DNA from: a virus
Virus record (IMG/VR): IMGVR_UViG_3300044959_000200
Coordinates: 1-64,000 of that record
Length of the DNA: 64,000 bases
Strand: one strand, 5' to 3'
Shown here: piece by piece, positions 22,541 through 32,066 of the stretch
Layout of the letters: every line of letters starts with the position of its first letter
Numbering within the stretch: the first letter of the stretch is position 1
Notes under the pieces: model-generated
Databases searched by the model: none
Seen by the model: the letters and a program-made list of their open reading frames with translations, nothing else
Told to the model about the DNA's origin: nothing
Program-made: the position numbers and the translations under genes

Positions 22541-23043
22541 GTAGTTTTCCTTACGATATCAAGGTAATGCTCAGCCATCAGCTTATCAAAATTTGGGATT
22601 GTAAGTCGAGCTTGTGTAAGTACAAGAGCAAGTCGATCAACTGCCATTGCTTGTGCAAGTTTGGCATCATGTGAACTTGCGGCAGCATATAGCTTGACTG
22701 GTCCGAGTTCAAATATGACGCGCGGGCCGAGGATTGCTTCTTCTTTGAGTGAAAGCTTTTGCTTTGCGAGCAGTTCTATGAATTCTCTGGTTGCAGCTCG
22801 CGATAAGAATTCACCAAACACGTGCATTGCTGCCGTTTTAGCGTTGTTCACAGCAGAGTCATCGCGTTTGAAGCTAATGGGCAGCGTTATGAGTAAGTGA
22901 TATTGGCGCCCTTGTATTGCAACTGGCGTTCGGCCGGGGCGCATCTTTTCGCGCAACTGTTCTTCAACAGTCTGCGCGGGCTCTTCACGCGTGAGGCTCC
23001 ATGGGCTGATAATGCCTTTTGGGGATTCCTTTTCGCGTGTCAT
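22537..23043 (-). CDS. Hypothetical protein
   Basis: 168 residues. After a disordered Pro/Glu-rich start (1-45), the remainder alternates strands and helices (YHLLITLPISF, AAMHVFGEFLSRAATREFIELLA, GPVKLYAAASSHDAKLAQAMAVDRLALVL) and looks like a well-folded alpha/beta domain without recognised catalytic residues. ATGA overlaps on both sides put it inside the leftward operon 21510-23528. Confidence 0.55.
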   Translation of the reverse strand: MTREKESPKGIISPWSLTREEPAQTVEEQLREKMRPGRTPVAIQGRQYHLLITLPISFKRDDSAVNNAKTAAMHVFGEFLSRAATREFIELLAKQKLSLKEEAILGPRVIFELGPVKLYAAASSHDAKLAQAMAVDRLALVLTQARLTIPNFDKLMAEHYLDIVRKTT

Positions 23044-23528
23044 GTTGAATTATTGCCACTACTCATGATGATGAGTGGAGCGCCGCCATTGAGACCTTTT
23101 GGATCATTGCAGTCTTTGTGTGCGGTTTCATAACCTGCACTGCATCGCATTGCTGGGATTTTGTCGGAGTCTAAGGCGGGTCCTTCGGTGCGCAGGATTT
23201 CAACAATCCGGTCACCACGTTCATAAACCTTACCGCAAAATAGACACTGGTAATCTGGGGCTCGGGCTGGCACGAAATCCGGATCTCCAACTTTGAGTTT
23301 ACTACGAGGGATTTCACGATGCATCCATTTTACATCGGGGGTTGCACAACGTGCATGCGCTAATTCAATTACTTCGTTTACATAAACGGTGCGAGCCAAA
23401 CCAGCGCCTGGTCCTATGCCGGCAACCGTTAGGACTTTGATCACAGCGTGACCAGGACCTAACGGTTGCCGGCAAGTAACGCAGTGTGTGGTTGGGACGC
23501 GATCGGGGACGTCAGGAAACACAAACAA
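23040..23528 (-). CDS. Double zinc-finger protein
   Basis: 162 residues with two related halves. Each has a CxxC knuckle followed by a strand pair and a distal His/Cys: HCVTCRQPLGPGH with HARC at 53-56, and QCLFCGKVYERGD with HKDC at 136-139. This looks like a tandem duplication of a treble-clef-type zinc finger. Start codon is not certain (TTG at 23528 or GTG at 23522; no clear ribosome-binding site). Probably nucleic-acid or protein binding. It lies 50 bp downstream of the DinG-like helicase gene. Confidence 0.55.
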   Translation of the reverse strand: MFVFPDVPDRVPTTHCVTCRQPLGPGHAVIKVLTVAGIGPGAGLARTVYVNEVIELAHARCATPDVKWMHREIPRSKLKVGDPDFVPARAPDYQCLFCGKVYERGDRIVEILRTEGPALDSDKIPAMRCSAGYETAHKDCNDPKGLNGGAPLIIMSSGNNST

Positions 23529-23579
23529 ACGTAATTCTACGCAAGGTACGGCGTCAATATTTGAGGAACTTTACGCCGT

Positions 23580-25655
23580 TTACAATGCGTTGGGATAATC
23601 ACGTTTCTTTACGATGGGTACGATCGTAGAGGAAGTTGTGTTCTCAGGTGTTACTTTATCGGCAAGCATTGTGAGAAAGCGGAGCACTTTGTTTTTTTCG
23701 TAGGTTGTGGGCATTGGTAAGGCGTTGCGCACCTTACTAGAGTATTTTTTGGTATTCCCGTAAGCGCGTTTGTCAAGCAGGGCGACGACACCCATATCTG
23801 TCTCAGTGCGGATTAAGCGACCAGCACCTTGTTTCAGATCCATGATTGCTTCTTGTAAATCGAAGTCTTCCCATGTTTGGATTTGAGCACGGCCCTGTTC
23901 ATACCCTTGCTCTATGAGACGTTCAACAACTGCTTCTTTGCGCGCTCGTAGTACGACGTCACTTACGTTTGGGAACGGTAGTCGAGGAATGATGACTAGA
24001 CGTAGACCAAGACCTGGTTGGTCGACGCCCTCCCAAAATGTTTTCACTGCAAATAGCGCTCCTCGCGGTGTTTTACGAAACCACTCTAACATCGATTCGG
24101 GAGAGCTTGTTTGTGTTGCAATAATGTATGGTGTTGTTCCGTTTTTTGGTTCTTGGCGCAACAGCTCACGGCACCCATCTGCTAGGTTATTCATGTCGTC
24201 GTAAGATGCGCAAAGTACAAATGCGCCTCCTCGTGACGCGACGAGTAGTTCGTGGATTTCGCTGCTCAGGGCCGCGTAGTATTCGTCTCCGCGAGACGAA
24301 GGATCTGGTGCCGTAGGTGAAATGTACGCTGTTGAGCGAGATTTGTAATCAAATGGAGATGGCAGTGTAGTTTTGATGGTGATTTGACTAGCATGAAGGC
24401 CGTATTCACGGGCCATGTAGTCCATTCCGTTAGCTGTTGCGAGAGTCGCGCTCGTTATAACAACTCGCTTAATTCCAATGAGCGCGGGTGCAATTATCGG
24501 TCCTATTTCAATTGGTGTGACGACGATTTCTGGTACTTCACCACGACCGCGTTTCTCAACGTAGCATAAGTAGTCGGTTTCATCGCCGTCGATGATATCG
24601 CCTTCTTCGTTACGTATTACATGCTTCCCGAGCACAATCTTGACGAGTTTGCGGCATTTTTCGATTAGTACTGCACCAGCTTTAAGTTTTGCGCGTGCTG
24701 TCGCTATAATGCTGTCTGTTGTTTCGGCTGCGTCGTCTTCATTAAGTAACCCCTTTGCAGCTAACCTATCGTAGATGCGGTCAAGTTCTTCGTGTAAATC
24801 TTCAAATACTTGTATCAACTCAGGAGTTAAATTGAGCTTATCGTTCTTTTCCGGCACCTTTGTAAAAATTGTGTTATAGATGTGGTCGAGGATCTCGTGC
24901 GGTTCATATTCAGTACCGTTGAACAAACGCCGGAGCATTTCAGGGTGTTTGTGATGCAGTTTTAGTGAGACTGCTTCGCGAAAATATTTTGGTGCTTGAT
25001 GCGCTTCGTCGATTACTAGTGCGTCGTATTTGCCAAGAATTTTGCCACCACCAACCGAAAGATCATAAGCAAGGAGTGCGTGGTTTACGACGACAATTTG
25101 AGCATTAAGCGCAGCATCGCGTGCAGCGATGTAGCCGCACCCGTTTTCAGCGTACGGGCAACTTTTGCGTACACATTCAGCAACGCGTATAAGATTTTCT
25201 AATGTGAATGGTGGGGTCAGTTCTGAGAGATCGTTAACTGCGCTTTGCTCTATCCATTCTTCGATGGTGTTGCGCTCATACTGCGGTAACTGTTTGTATG
25301 CGTCGGTTGTGATCAGCTCCTTGAAACGGAGCATGCAAGCGTAGTTGTTTTTGCCTTTTAGCAAGGCGTATGTTGTTGGCTTTATCTTGCTGGTAAGAAA
25401 TGGCAGATCTTTTTCTATGAGCTGAGTTTGAAGCGTTTTCTTTGCGGTTGAGATAACTACACGCTTGTTGCTTAACAGAGCAGGGATTAGATATGCGAAG
25501 CTTTTGCCTGTTCCAGTGCCAGCTTCTAAAAACGCGATGCCTCCTGCTTCGCTTGTCAAAATCTCTTCTACGAGGCGCGCCATTGTGATTTGTCCTGGAC
25601 GGACTGTGCGTACGACGCCGGCTTGAGGGTTGCTCAACCAATCAGTTGCTGCCAT
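23580..25655 (-). CDS. DinG/XPD-like iron-sulfur DNA helicase
   Basis: A superfamily 2 ATP-dependent 5'-3' helicase. The 691-residue protein has Walker A EAGTGTGKS (44-52), the DEAH box VIDEAHQ (214-220) and C-terminal GAGRLIRT motif VI. Four cysteines, C107, C161, C166 and C173, lie between Walker A and the DEAH box with the spacing of the XPD/DinG iron-sulfur cluster. Length is close to E. coli DinG (716). Likely unwinds replication or recombination intermediates. AAGGAGAA lies before the ATG. An exact motif copy (23570-23579) is directly after the stop codon. Confidence 0.92.
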   Translation of the reverse strand: MAATDWLSNPQAGVVRTVRPGQITMARLVEEILTSEAGGIAFLEAGTGTGKSFAYLIPALLSNKRVVISTAKKTLQTQLIEKDLPFLTSKIKPTTYALLKGKNNYACMLRFKELITTDAYKQLPQYERNTIEEWIEQSAVNDLSELTPPFTLENLIRVAECVRKSCPYAENGCGYIAARDAALNAQIVVVNHALLAYDLSVGGGKILGKYDALVIDEAHQAPKYFREAVSLKLHHKHPEMLRRLFNGTEYEPHEILDHIYNTIFTKVPEKNDKLNLTPELIQVFEDLHEELDRIYDRLAAKGLLNEDDAAETTDSIIATARAKLKAGAVLIEKCRKLVKIVLGKHVIRNEEGDIIDGDETDYLCYVEKRGRGEVPEIVVTPIEIGPIIAPALIGIKRVVITSATLATANGMDYMAREYGLHASQITIKTTLPSPFDYKSRSTAYISPTAPDPSSRGDEYYAALSSEIHELLVASRGGAFVLCASYDDMNNLADGCRELLRQEPKNGTTPYIIATQTSSPESMLEWFRKTPRGALFAVKTFWEGVDQPGLGLRLVIIPRLPFPNVSDVVLRARKEAVVERLIEQGYEQGRAQIQTWEDFDLQEAIMDLKQGAGRLIRTETDMGVVALLDKRAYGNTKKYSSKVRNALPMPTTYEKNKVLRFLTMLADKVTPENTTSSTIVPIVKKRDYPNAL

Positions 25656-25748
25656 CTTGGGCTTCTCCTTGGGGCTTCTCCCCGGTTACATACAAACTTG
25701 GTACGATTTATATCTATATACCATTATTAGGTAAAGGAGTTAGACAAA
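25656..25748. promoter_or_regulatory. Divergent control region for the tail operon
   Basis: This 93-bp gap separates the leftward helicase from the 23-kb rightward tail operon and must hold at least one promoter. It is A+T-rich on the operon side, with TTATATCTATATACCATTAT at 25709-25728 providing several -10-like boxes; I cannot choose one, and a phage-specific sigma factor might use a non-standard site. AAAGGAG before the ATG at 25749 is the operon's first ribosome-binding site. Confidence 0.45.
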
Positions 25749-26513
25749 ATGGCTGAAGAGATCCGTCGCCCTGGTGAATACGGCGTAAAGACCTCTACGA
25801 CAGTTGCTGCACCCGCAACGCCTGCAACGCCATCTTCAACAACTTCATCTGCGACAACGTCGCCGGCAACTATGCCTGGTGTACCTCCTGCACCACCTTT
25901 GCCACCGTCTGCACCGGTGTTTGATCCACGCAATCCTGCTGATCAACTTGCACAAGAAATACTCAATGCGACGCCACCAGCGGCGACACCTGAAGAGCGC
26001 CTCAAGCAGATTGAAGAAGCGCGAGCCAAGGCTAAGGAGTATTTAAGTCTGACACCTGCTGAGCGGTGGTTGCGCAATATCAAGAACGCAGGCCTGACCG
26101 AAGCTGAGGCTAACGAAATTCTCGATAAGGTGTTGGAACAGGGTTATTGGGAAAAAGAGTACGCGCTTTACAACGGGCGACTTAAGATCACACTTCGATC
26201 GCGTGATGCTGCTGCCAATCAACGTGTTGCTAATGCGCTTGATGAAGTACGTTCATTCGATCAACGTGTGCTTGATCAAGCGCGGCTGCGTGTGCAGCTT
26301 GCGTGTTCGCTTGTTCGTTTTCGGGATAAAATTCTCCCAACTGCTGCGCCTGATGAGGATCCGGCGAAACATGAAGCCGCTTTTCGCGCACGATTGACAT
26401 TTTGTGATCAGTACATTGCGGGGCCAATTGTTGAGGCTGTTTATCGTGCGTTGATCGACTTCGATGCTAAAACCTACGCTGCGCTGAGTGAGGGTGCTCC
26501 AGCGGGTTTTTGA
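25749..26513 (+). CDS. Tail assembly chaperone, upstream frame (gpG-like)
   Basis: 254 residues, opening the tail operon with a strong ribosome-binding site. Residues 15-60 are Ala/Thr/Ser/Pro-rich and disordered; 60-250 are helical and charged. It lies one gene before the tape measure, the position of the lambda G/GT-type tail assembly chaperones that coat and deliver the tape measure protein. The 3' end reads GCG GGT TTT TGA, giving the slippery heptamer G GGT TTT right at the stop. A -1 slip there continues into the next frame at 26510. Function is assigned from position and frameshift rather than sequence similarity. Exact motif at 25780-25789. Confidence 0.6.
   Translation: MAEEIRRPGEYGVKTSTTVAAPATPATPSSTTSSATTSPATMPGVPPAPPLPPSAPVFDPRNPADQLAQEILNATPPAATPEERLKQIEEARAKAKEYLSLTPAERWLRNIKNAGLTEAEANEILDKVLEQGYWEKEYALYNGRLKITLRSRDAAANQRVANALDEVRSFDQRVLDQARLRVQLACSLVRFRDKILPTAAPDEDPAKHEAAFRARLTFCDQYIAGPIVEAVYRALIDFDAKTYAALSEGAPAGF
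26504..26513 (+). other. Probable programmed -1 ribosomal frameshift site
   Basis: GGGTTTT (26504-26510) fits the X XXY YYZ rule in the zero frame and is followed at once by the TGA stop. Slippage by one base makes the next codon TTG at 26510, exactly the frame of the 141-residue downstream reading frame, which has no ribosome-binding site of its own. Confidence 0.6.
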
Positions 26514-26935
26514 TCCGCCCGTCGGGGATTGTACGCGCCAAAGCGGTGGCAGCAGGTGTGCCGCTTCCTCGGGCGGGCTCGTTTCAAGACGCAGTGCTCC
26601 AGGAAATGCTTTTTCGTGAACAAAATCTTAGATATTCAGAAGTAACACTATTTACACGGCTTCTTGAGTTAGTGATTTGGCAACTCGTAGAATTAACGAC
26701 AGCACCGGATAAAATCGCTAAGCGTAAAGCATTACTACACGAGGACATCAACGTCTGGTTACGTCTTTACGAAGCGGAGCTGTATCAGGACCGTTACACG
26801 CCTGAGCACCAGCGTGCTGAGCGAGAACGTTTACGCCGTGAGGCGCAAGCTGAAGCTGAGCGCAAGGTGCGCGAGGCGCAGGCTATTAAAAAAGTTGCGA
26901 GTTTTAGTGACGACGGAGCTCCGCGTAAGCGATAG
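26510..26935 (+). CDS. Tail assembly chaperone, frameshift extension (gpT-like)
   Basis: 141 residues in the -1 frame relative to the preceding gene, overlapping its stop (TTGA). Independent initiation would need a TTG with no ribosome-binding site, so expression as a C-terminal extension of the upstream protein through the GGGTTTT slip is more likely. The sequence is helical, ending in a long Arg/Glu/Ala-rich helix (RAERERLRREAQAEAERKVREAQ), consistent with a coiled interaction surface. In lambda-like phages the extension binds the tape measure, encoded directly downstream as here. Confidence 0.6.
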   Translation: MIRPSGIVRAKAVAAGVPLPRAGSFQDAVLQEMLFREQNLRYSEVTLFTRLLELVIWQLVELTTAPDKIAKRKALLHEDINVWLRLYEAELYQDRYTPEHQRAERERLRREAQAEAERKVREAQAIKKVASFSDDGAPRKR

Positions 26936-26944
26936 ACTTCTTGT

Positions 26945-29900
26945 ATGCCCTCGAACGAGGATTTGTCTCCGTTTGATCTACAGTACAACTCAATGCAACA
27001 GCAGGCCGGGCTTCTTCCGGCTGTAGCGGTTCCTCCTCCCGTAATTTTTCCGGGACAAGTTAGCGCTATGCTCGCTGCTGGTGGTCCTGGTGCGGCGATG
27101 AGTGCGCTGTCGCAGACGTTTCCAGGCAGCACTTATCAAACGGTTACGGGAATGCCCCCGATGTACCAGGGGCCCACTGGCGTGCTACAGCCACAGATGC
27201 CAAGCGCGCCATATAACCCTTATCCTAGCCCTAATCCTTATGCAAGTTTTAGTAATGTAGGGCCGCCGTCAATCTTCTCGCCGCCATATGCGTCGCCTCC
27301 TCCCATTTACGCCGGGTTACAGGGTGGACATGTTGTGCCATTTGGGCCGGCGGCGCCGCCTTCGATGTTCGATACACCATATGCCAATCAGATTGCGCAA
27401 GCGCAAGCTGCTGAGGAACGTGCGTTTTCTTTACATACGGCTAGCCGCGGAATCTTTGCGCGTATTGGTACCAATGCTCTTGCAGGTCTTGTAGGAGCTA
27501 CGATAGGTGGAAATTTGGGCGGTGGCTGGGGCGCAGCGATTGGTGGCGCGCTTGGCTTTTTCGGCTCGGAGTTCGGTGGCCTCGGACAAGCTGGGCAGAA
27601 TGCATACATGAATTATGTCATGGGGCCGTCGATTCAGCAGCGTGCACTTGCCGGTGGCATTGAGCACCTTTCGACGCATTTTGTGCCGTTTGGTAGTAGT
27701 CTGCACGCTTCAGGCGCCGGTTTCAGCCATCATGCTGCATTAGAAGCGGCGACTGCTCTGGTTGACCTTGGTAACTCGGCGGCGTTTCGTCGTGAAACCT
27801 TTGATCGGTTTAACACACAAGATCTGGCCAAAATTACGCAAATTAGTGCGCATGCTGGTTTGATGACAGGGGTTACTAACCCTGAGGACATGGTCAGCCG
27901 TGTGCGAGACATTGCAAAGAGTGTCAATGCATTTATGGAGCTGGCCAAAGAGCCTGATATCCAGCGCGCAATTGAGACAATGGGCTCGCTTCGTGTGAGT
28001 GGGTTGAATCTAAGCGAAACCCTCAGCGCAGTACAAAGCGGGCGTTTGTTTGCGCGCATGGCAGGCATGACGTTTCAAGAACTTTCGGAAGCGGGCGGTG
28101 GCATGGGCTCAGCGACATTTCAGTCAATGGGATTGAGCCAAGGCCTTGGTTTCCGACTCGGCGAGGCCAACTTTGGTATCGCGATGGCGTCTCAAAATGC
28201 TGGCATTCTGAGCCCGCAGATGTTGTCATTAGTTGGCGGGGTACAAGGGCTTGCGAATCTCAATAACATGTTCAGCGCAGGCCTACTCCAGTTGCCAATG
28301 TTGGCGCCTGGTATGATGTCTGTGAGTGGCGGCCTTAATCAGCTCGCGATCGAAAATTTGCTGGCGGGTCGTGCAGATCTGTTTTCGATGACTGGACGTG
28401 GTTCAAATGTGTTGACGGGTATGTCTGGTCGCTATGGCATTGAAGGTCTTGGAATGGCTATTGCGATGCAGCCATTTCTTCAGGATCAGATTGGCCGTCT
28501 TATTGCTGCTCAAGGTCCGTTCTCTCAGCGCAACGTGGAGGACATCCAAATCATAAACCTCATGCGACAGATGAACATGCGGGGGTCAGCTGGTTTCATG
28601 ACAGCTGCGCAAGCGTTGGGTATGTCTCAGTCGCAAGCTTTGGCCCGTGCACAAGAGTTGTCTTCTGCGGGGTATTTTGAAGGGCAACGACAGCAGATCA
28701 ATGTAATGCGTCGCGAAGCGCGCGCAGCAGAACTGCGGCAACGAGAAGCAGAGGCACCAGGTATATTTGACACTCTTGCTCGTGAAACGGGAGTTGAAGA
28801 AGGACTTTACGGCATACGATCGGGAATCAAAAAAGCTCGTCTAGGCATTGAGCATGCCCTGCACATTGAGCATTTGATTGATGCTGCGCCGTTGACTGAC
28901 GCAGAACGTCGGCGTGTACGGCGTCGACGAGCGTCTGCGCAGTTCGATACATTTATGGAGATGGTGGGGCAAGAGGCTGTAGAGCGCAACAAAAATACAG
29001 GCGGCGTTATGAATGCGTTGCGCGATAGCTACGACCTAGCAGAAATGCGAGGAGGGTCGAGTCTGCTAAATGTGTTTGCAGCTCCGATTATTGCAGCGAC
29101 TACTTCACGTGCAGAACGACGAGGAGAGCTTCGTGATTACGCAGAAGGGCGCCGTTTGTCAGGCTTGGTTGTGAGTACGACAGACCTAGAACGGCAGCGT
29201 CTTGGCGCATCGGTATCTTGGCTGTTTGGTCAAGGCGAAGCTGGTATTCGTGCGCAACAAGAATTTGGTCAAGCTTTGGCTGACCTTGCAGGTGGTGCAG
29301 GACGAACGCCCGTAGGTAGTTTGGGAATAAGTATCAACGCAGGGTTCCGTATTGGAACAATGGCCCTGACACGTGGCATTATTGACTCTGGAAATATTCT
29401 TGGATCTGGCGCTACTTCAGGAGAGCAGATCAGAAATGCGTATATCAATGCTCTTCGACGCGCTGGAATGTCGCAAGCTGAAATTGAAGCGCGATTGGCT
29501 CAAGGTGGTTTGTCGCTTGCGGTGCAGGCAAGTTCTGGTGCTGCACTTGACGTAATGACGCCCGAGCAGCGACAACGGCTATATCAGGATTTGGAACGCA
29601 CAAATACTGGTGGTCGTGGAGGGGGCTTCAATGCAGTCCTAAAAGAGCGTGAAACTGCTGCGGTATCTAGACTTCTTGGTACTAGTGCGTCGGTAGAAGA
29701 TGCAACGAAGTTTTTGCATCAATTTGAAAACATCGAAGGGATTGGGCGAGAAGGCACAGCAAAGCATGAGTTTTCTCGCCGTTATATGATGGTACGTGCG
29801 CAACTTGTTGCAGTCGCTGGTCTAGGTGGGGAACGAGGGCAACGCGCACGGCGTTATCTACGAGAACTATCTGTCGAAGCTATAAGAAATGGGCTTAGTC

Positions 29901-30643
29901 CAACTGAATTGGCTCAGTTGGATAACCGCGCAAGAGGGATGGCTTCTTTGATGACAGATGAAGATAGAGATAATGCTCGTAGGTTTGTAGATGCAGCAGG
30001 TCGGAGTTCAGCGCGAGATATGCTGACTACGCTTGAGCAATCAATAGGCACATTGCAAGACGCACGTAGTGCTCGCAATATACGATTTGGTGTGCTCGCT
30101 ATGGCACAAGGCGGGGGCGCTATGGCACACATTCTACGAGGGATTACTGGCGAAAACTTTTCTGAGGCTGAAGTACGCGATCGACTTTTGGGTGCTTATC
30201 GTGAAGATATTGATCGGCTTGCTGAAAGTAATCCAGAGTTGGCTCGTGCAATTCGTAGATATCAACAGAGTAGTGGACTGGATACTCGTGCTTACGCCGT
30301 AATTCGCGAATATTTTGCACGACGAGGTGAGCGCGGGGAAGAAGAGCGACGACGATATCGCGAAGAACGTGGATTTATGGGTACCATTTTGGATGCGTTG
30401 TTTTCTGGTCGTGAGGACGAACAAGTTCTTGCAAGACTTCGTCGAACAACGCGAGCAGATACTGTCGCAGATACACAAGAAGACCAAAATATAAACATGG
30501 AAGACACTGCACGTCGTTCAGGGATTGGAGCAAGTGCAGATGCACTGCTAGATGCAAGTAGGGAGCTTCGACAAGTTTCTGCGAATTTGCGCGATGTACT
30601 GCAAGGCTATAGTTTAGATAATCTTGTTGGAGGTATGCGATGA
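26945..30643 (+). CDS. Tape measure protein
   Basis: 1232 residues, the second longest protein in the window, lying straight after the chaperone pair, as tape measures do. The N-terminal 150 residues are Pro/Tyr/Ser/Met-rich and low complexity. Residues about 170-225 contain glycine-zipper hydrophobic segments (GLVGATIGGNLGGGWGAAIGGALGFFGSEFGG), which may insert in the host membrane on DNA delivery. The rest is long helical sequence with Arg- and Glu-rich stretches. From the usual 1.5 angstrom per residue the tail would be roughly 180 nm. No ribosome-binding site is obvious at the ATG. Confidence 0.75.
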   Translation: MPSNEDLSPFDLQYNSMQQQAGLLPAVAVPPPVIFPGQVSAMLAAGGPGAAMSALSQTFPGSTYQTVTGMPPMYQGPTGVLQPQMPSAPYNPYPSPNPYASFSNVGPPSIFSPPYASPPPIYAGLQGGHVVPFGPAAPPSMFDTPYANQIAQAQAAEERAFSLHTASRGIFARIGTNALAGLVGATIGGNLGGGWGAAIGGALGFFGSEFGGLGQAGQNAYMNYVMGPSIQQRALAGGIEHLSTHFVPFGSSLHASGAGFSHHAALEAATALVDLGNSAAFRRETFDRFNTQDLAKITQISAHAGLMTGVTNPEDMVSRVRDIAKSVNAFMELAKEPDIQRAIETMGSLRVSGLNLSETLSAVQSGRLFARMAGMTFQELSEAGGGMGSATFQSMGLSQGLGFRLGEANFGIAMASQNAGILSPQMLSLVGGVQGLANLNNMFSAGLLQLPMLAPGMMSVSGGLNQLAIENLLAGRADLFSMTGRGSNVLTGMSGRYGIEGLGMAIAMQPFLQDQIGRLIAAQGPFSQRNVEDIQIINLMRQMNMRGSAGFMTAAQALGMSQSQALARAQELSSAGYFEGQRQQINVMRREARAAELRQREAEAPGIFDTLARETGVEEGLYGIRSGIKKARLGIEHALHIEHLIDAAPLTDAERRRVRRRRASAQFDTFMEMVGQEAVERNKNTGGVMNALRDSYDLAEMRGGSSLLNVFAAPIIAATTSRAERRGELRDYAEGRRLSGLVVSTTDLERQRLGASVSWLFGQGEAGIRAQQEFGQALADLAGGAGRTPVGSLGISINAGFRIGTMALTRGIIDSGNILGSGATSGEQIRNAYINALRRAGMSQAEIEARLAQGGLSLAVQASSGAALDVMTPEQRQRLYQDLERTNTGGRGGGFNAVLKERETAAVSRLLGTSASVEDATKFLHQFENIEGIGREGTAKHEFSRRYMMVRAQLVAVAGLGGERGQRARRYLRELSVEAIRNGLSPTELAQLDNRARGMASLMTDEDRDNARRFVDAAGRSSARDMLTTLEQSIGTLQDARSARNIRFGVLAMAQGGGAMAHILRGITGENFSEAEVRDRLLGAYREDIDRLAESNPELARAIRRYQQSSGLDTRAYAVIREYFARRGERGEEERRRYREERGFMGTILDALFSGREDEQVLARLRRTTRADTVADTQEDQNINMEDTARRSGIGASADALLDASRELRQVSANLRDVLQGYSLDNLVGGMR

Positions 30644-30894
30644 ATGCGCCGTTTACAGCCTTCAGTCCGACTGATCCTCCAGTCAGAGAGTTACCGCCAT
30701 TGCGTTTGAGTGTTATTCCTGGCACTGCGTTTGATGTGCTCAACGCAATGCACGAGAATATCATCGAAAACTTTCGTAACGCGACGGCGCCTAACCTTGT
30801 TTTTCCATCGCTTTGGCGTCTCGCTAAGCACATATGCAATGAGCGAGGACCCTTGTTCGTTTATCGTTATTTTGAGGAACCGCATACCACATGA
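30640..30894 (+). CDS. Small tail-operon protein
   Basis: 84 residues overlapping the tape measure stop by four bases, with GGAGG upstream. Unrecognised. The middle (FDVLNAMHENIIENFRN) is a polar helix; the C-terminus ends near an FVYRYFEEPH aromatic cluster. Small genes here often encode tail completion or baseplate adaptor proteins, which is inference from position. Confidence 0.55.
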   Translation: MNAPFTAFSPTDPPVRELPPLRLSVIPGTAFDVLNAMHENIIENFRNATAPNLVFPSLWRLAKHICNERGPLFVYRYFEEPHTT

Positions 30895-32066
30895 CTACTA
30901 TCTACGCTCCTGGTCGTGATCGCCCTCCGTCTTCAGGTAACAGGGGTGGTACATCGTATTCACCGTCCCGCGGTGCGGGCGGTGTGTTTGCTGAGTACCT
31001 TCAAGGCTTTACGCCGAAATATGCTGTTAATCGTGGTTTTCGTAGCGATCTGTTTCGCAATACACTTGCGCGTATTTTTGTTCGTGTTGACGCGTCAGAG
31101 ATGAACCTTTTTCTTGCGTCGATCGCGGATGTACATACGCAGCAACAGCTTGCTCCGCGTATTGCTGGTGATCCGACGCAGCGTCAACGTAATCGTACAC
31201 GCGGTGGAGCGGGTGCGCAGGATTCGCATGTCCGCGCTAATCAGACATTTGCGACGAATGGGTATCTTGATTTTTTCATTTCACAAGCGTCGATGCCGCT
31301 CCAGGAAAAGGTCGATATTAAAGACACACTTGCTGATAACTATGTTGCATTTTTCTTTGGGCAACAACCTCCGGTTTGGTCGTTTACGGGGTGGTTGCTA
31401 AATACTGTGCAGGACGATCAAACAACTAATTTTCTACGTCTTTATTTAGAGATTCTGCGTGGTACGCAGCTCGCGCGTCGACAAAAGATTATCAATTTGA
31501 AGATTGATTCGTATGTAATTACCGGCGCGATGATTGGTGTGAGTTTCACACTAAATGCAGCGTCTGAAATATATGTTCCATTTGCGTTCCAGTTATTGGT
31601 CAAGCGCATTGATTTCGTAAATTACACTATTGGGTGGGTACCTACTCGTGCCTTTACGCCGTTTGCTGCCGATCCAAATGCGATTCCGTATGATGGACGC
31701 CCGCGCAATTCCGGTGCACGTATTGCTATAGCAGGACGTATCCCACCTGACACTGAAGAGGTTACGCCAGTACCGGACCGTACAGTGGACCCACGTGTCA
31801 ATCAGGCTGCTGTTAGTTCCGATCCACTGGCTTCAGTACCGCCATTGTTGCGGCGTTTGGATCCTAACGATCCTTCGTTAAATCAGTCGTACGTTGAGTC
31901 AGTTATAAACGGCATTCCTGGACTCGCTCAAAGTAGCACAGTTCGTGTACCGTTGCGCGATCCACAGCCTCCTGAAGCTTCGGTTTACTCCTCTCAGCCC
32001 GAGACGCTCAATTACACTCCAATCGACCAAAATCAGTCACGTATGCCCCCTCCTGTGAGTCGCTAA
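30891..32066 (+). CDS. Tail or baseplate hub protein
   Basis: 391 residues. The ends (1-40 and 270-391) are Pro/Gly/Ser-rich and flexible. The core, residues about 115-240, contains EKVDIKDTLADNYVAFFFGQQPPVWSFTG and a strand-rich section ending FAFQLLVKRIDFV, a pattern I associate with structural proteins just after the tape measure in contractile-tailed phages. ATGA overlap with the previous gene. It probably contributes to the inner baseplate or tail tip. Exact motif at 31653-31662 in codons for FTPF. Confidence 0.55.
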   Translation: MTTIYAPGRDRPPSSGNRGGTSYSPSRGAGGVFAEYLQGFTPKYAVNRGFRSDLFRNTLARIFVRVDASEMNLFLASIADVHTQQQLAPRIAGDPTQRQRNRTRGGAGAQDSHVRANQTFATNGYLDFFISQASMPLQEKVDIKDTLADNYVAFFFGQQPPVWSFTGWLLNTVQDDQTTNFLRLYLEILRGTQLARRQKIINLKIDSYVITGAMIGVSFTLNAASEIYVPFAFQLLVKRIDFVNYTIGWVPTRAFTPFAADPNAIPYDGRPRNSGARIAIAGRIPPDTEEVTPVPDRTVDPRVNQAAVSSDPLASVPPLLRRLDPNDPSLNQSYVESVINGIPGLAQSSTVRVPLRDPQPPEASVYSSQPETLNYTPIDQNQSRMPPPVSR

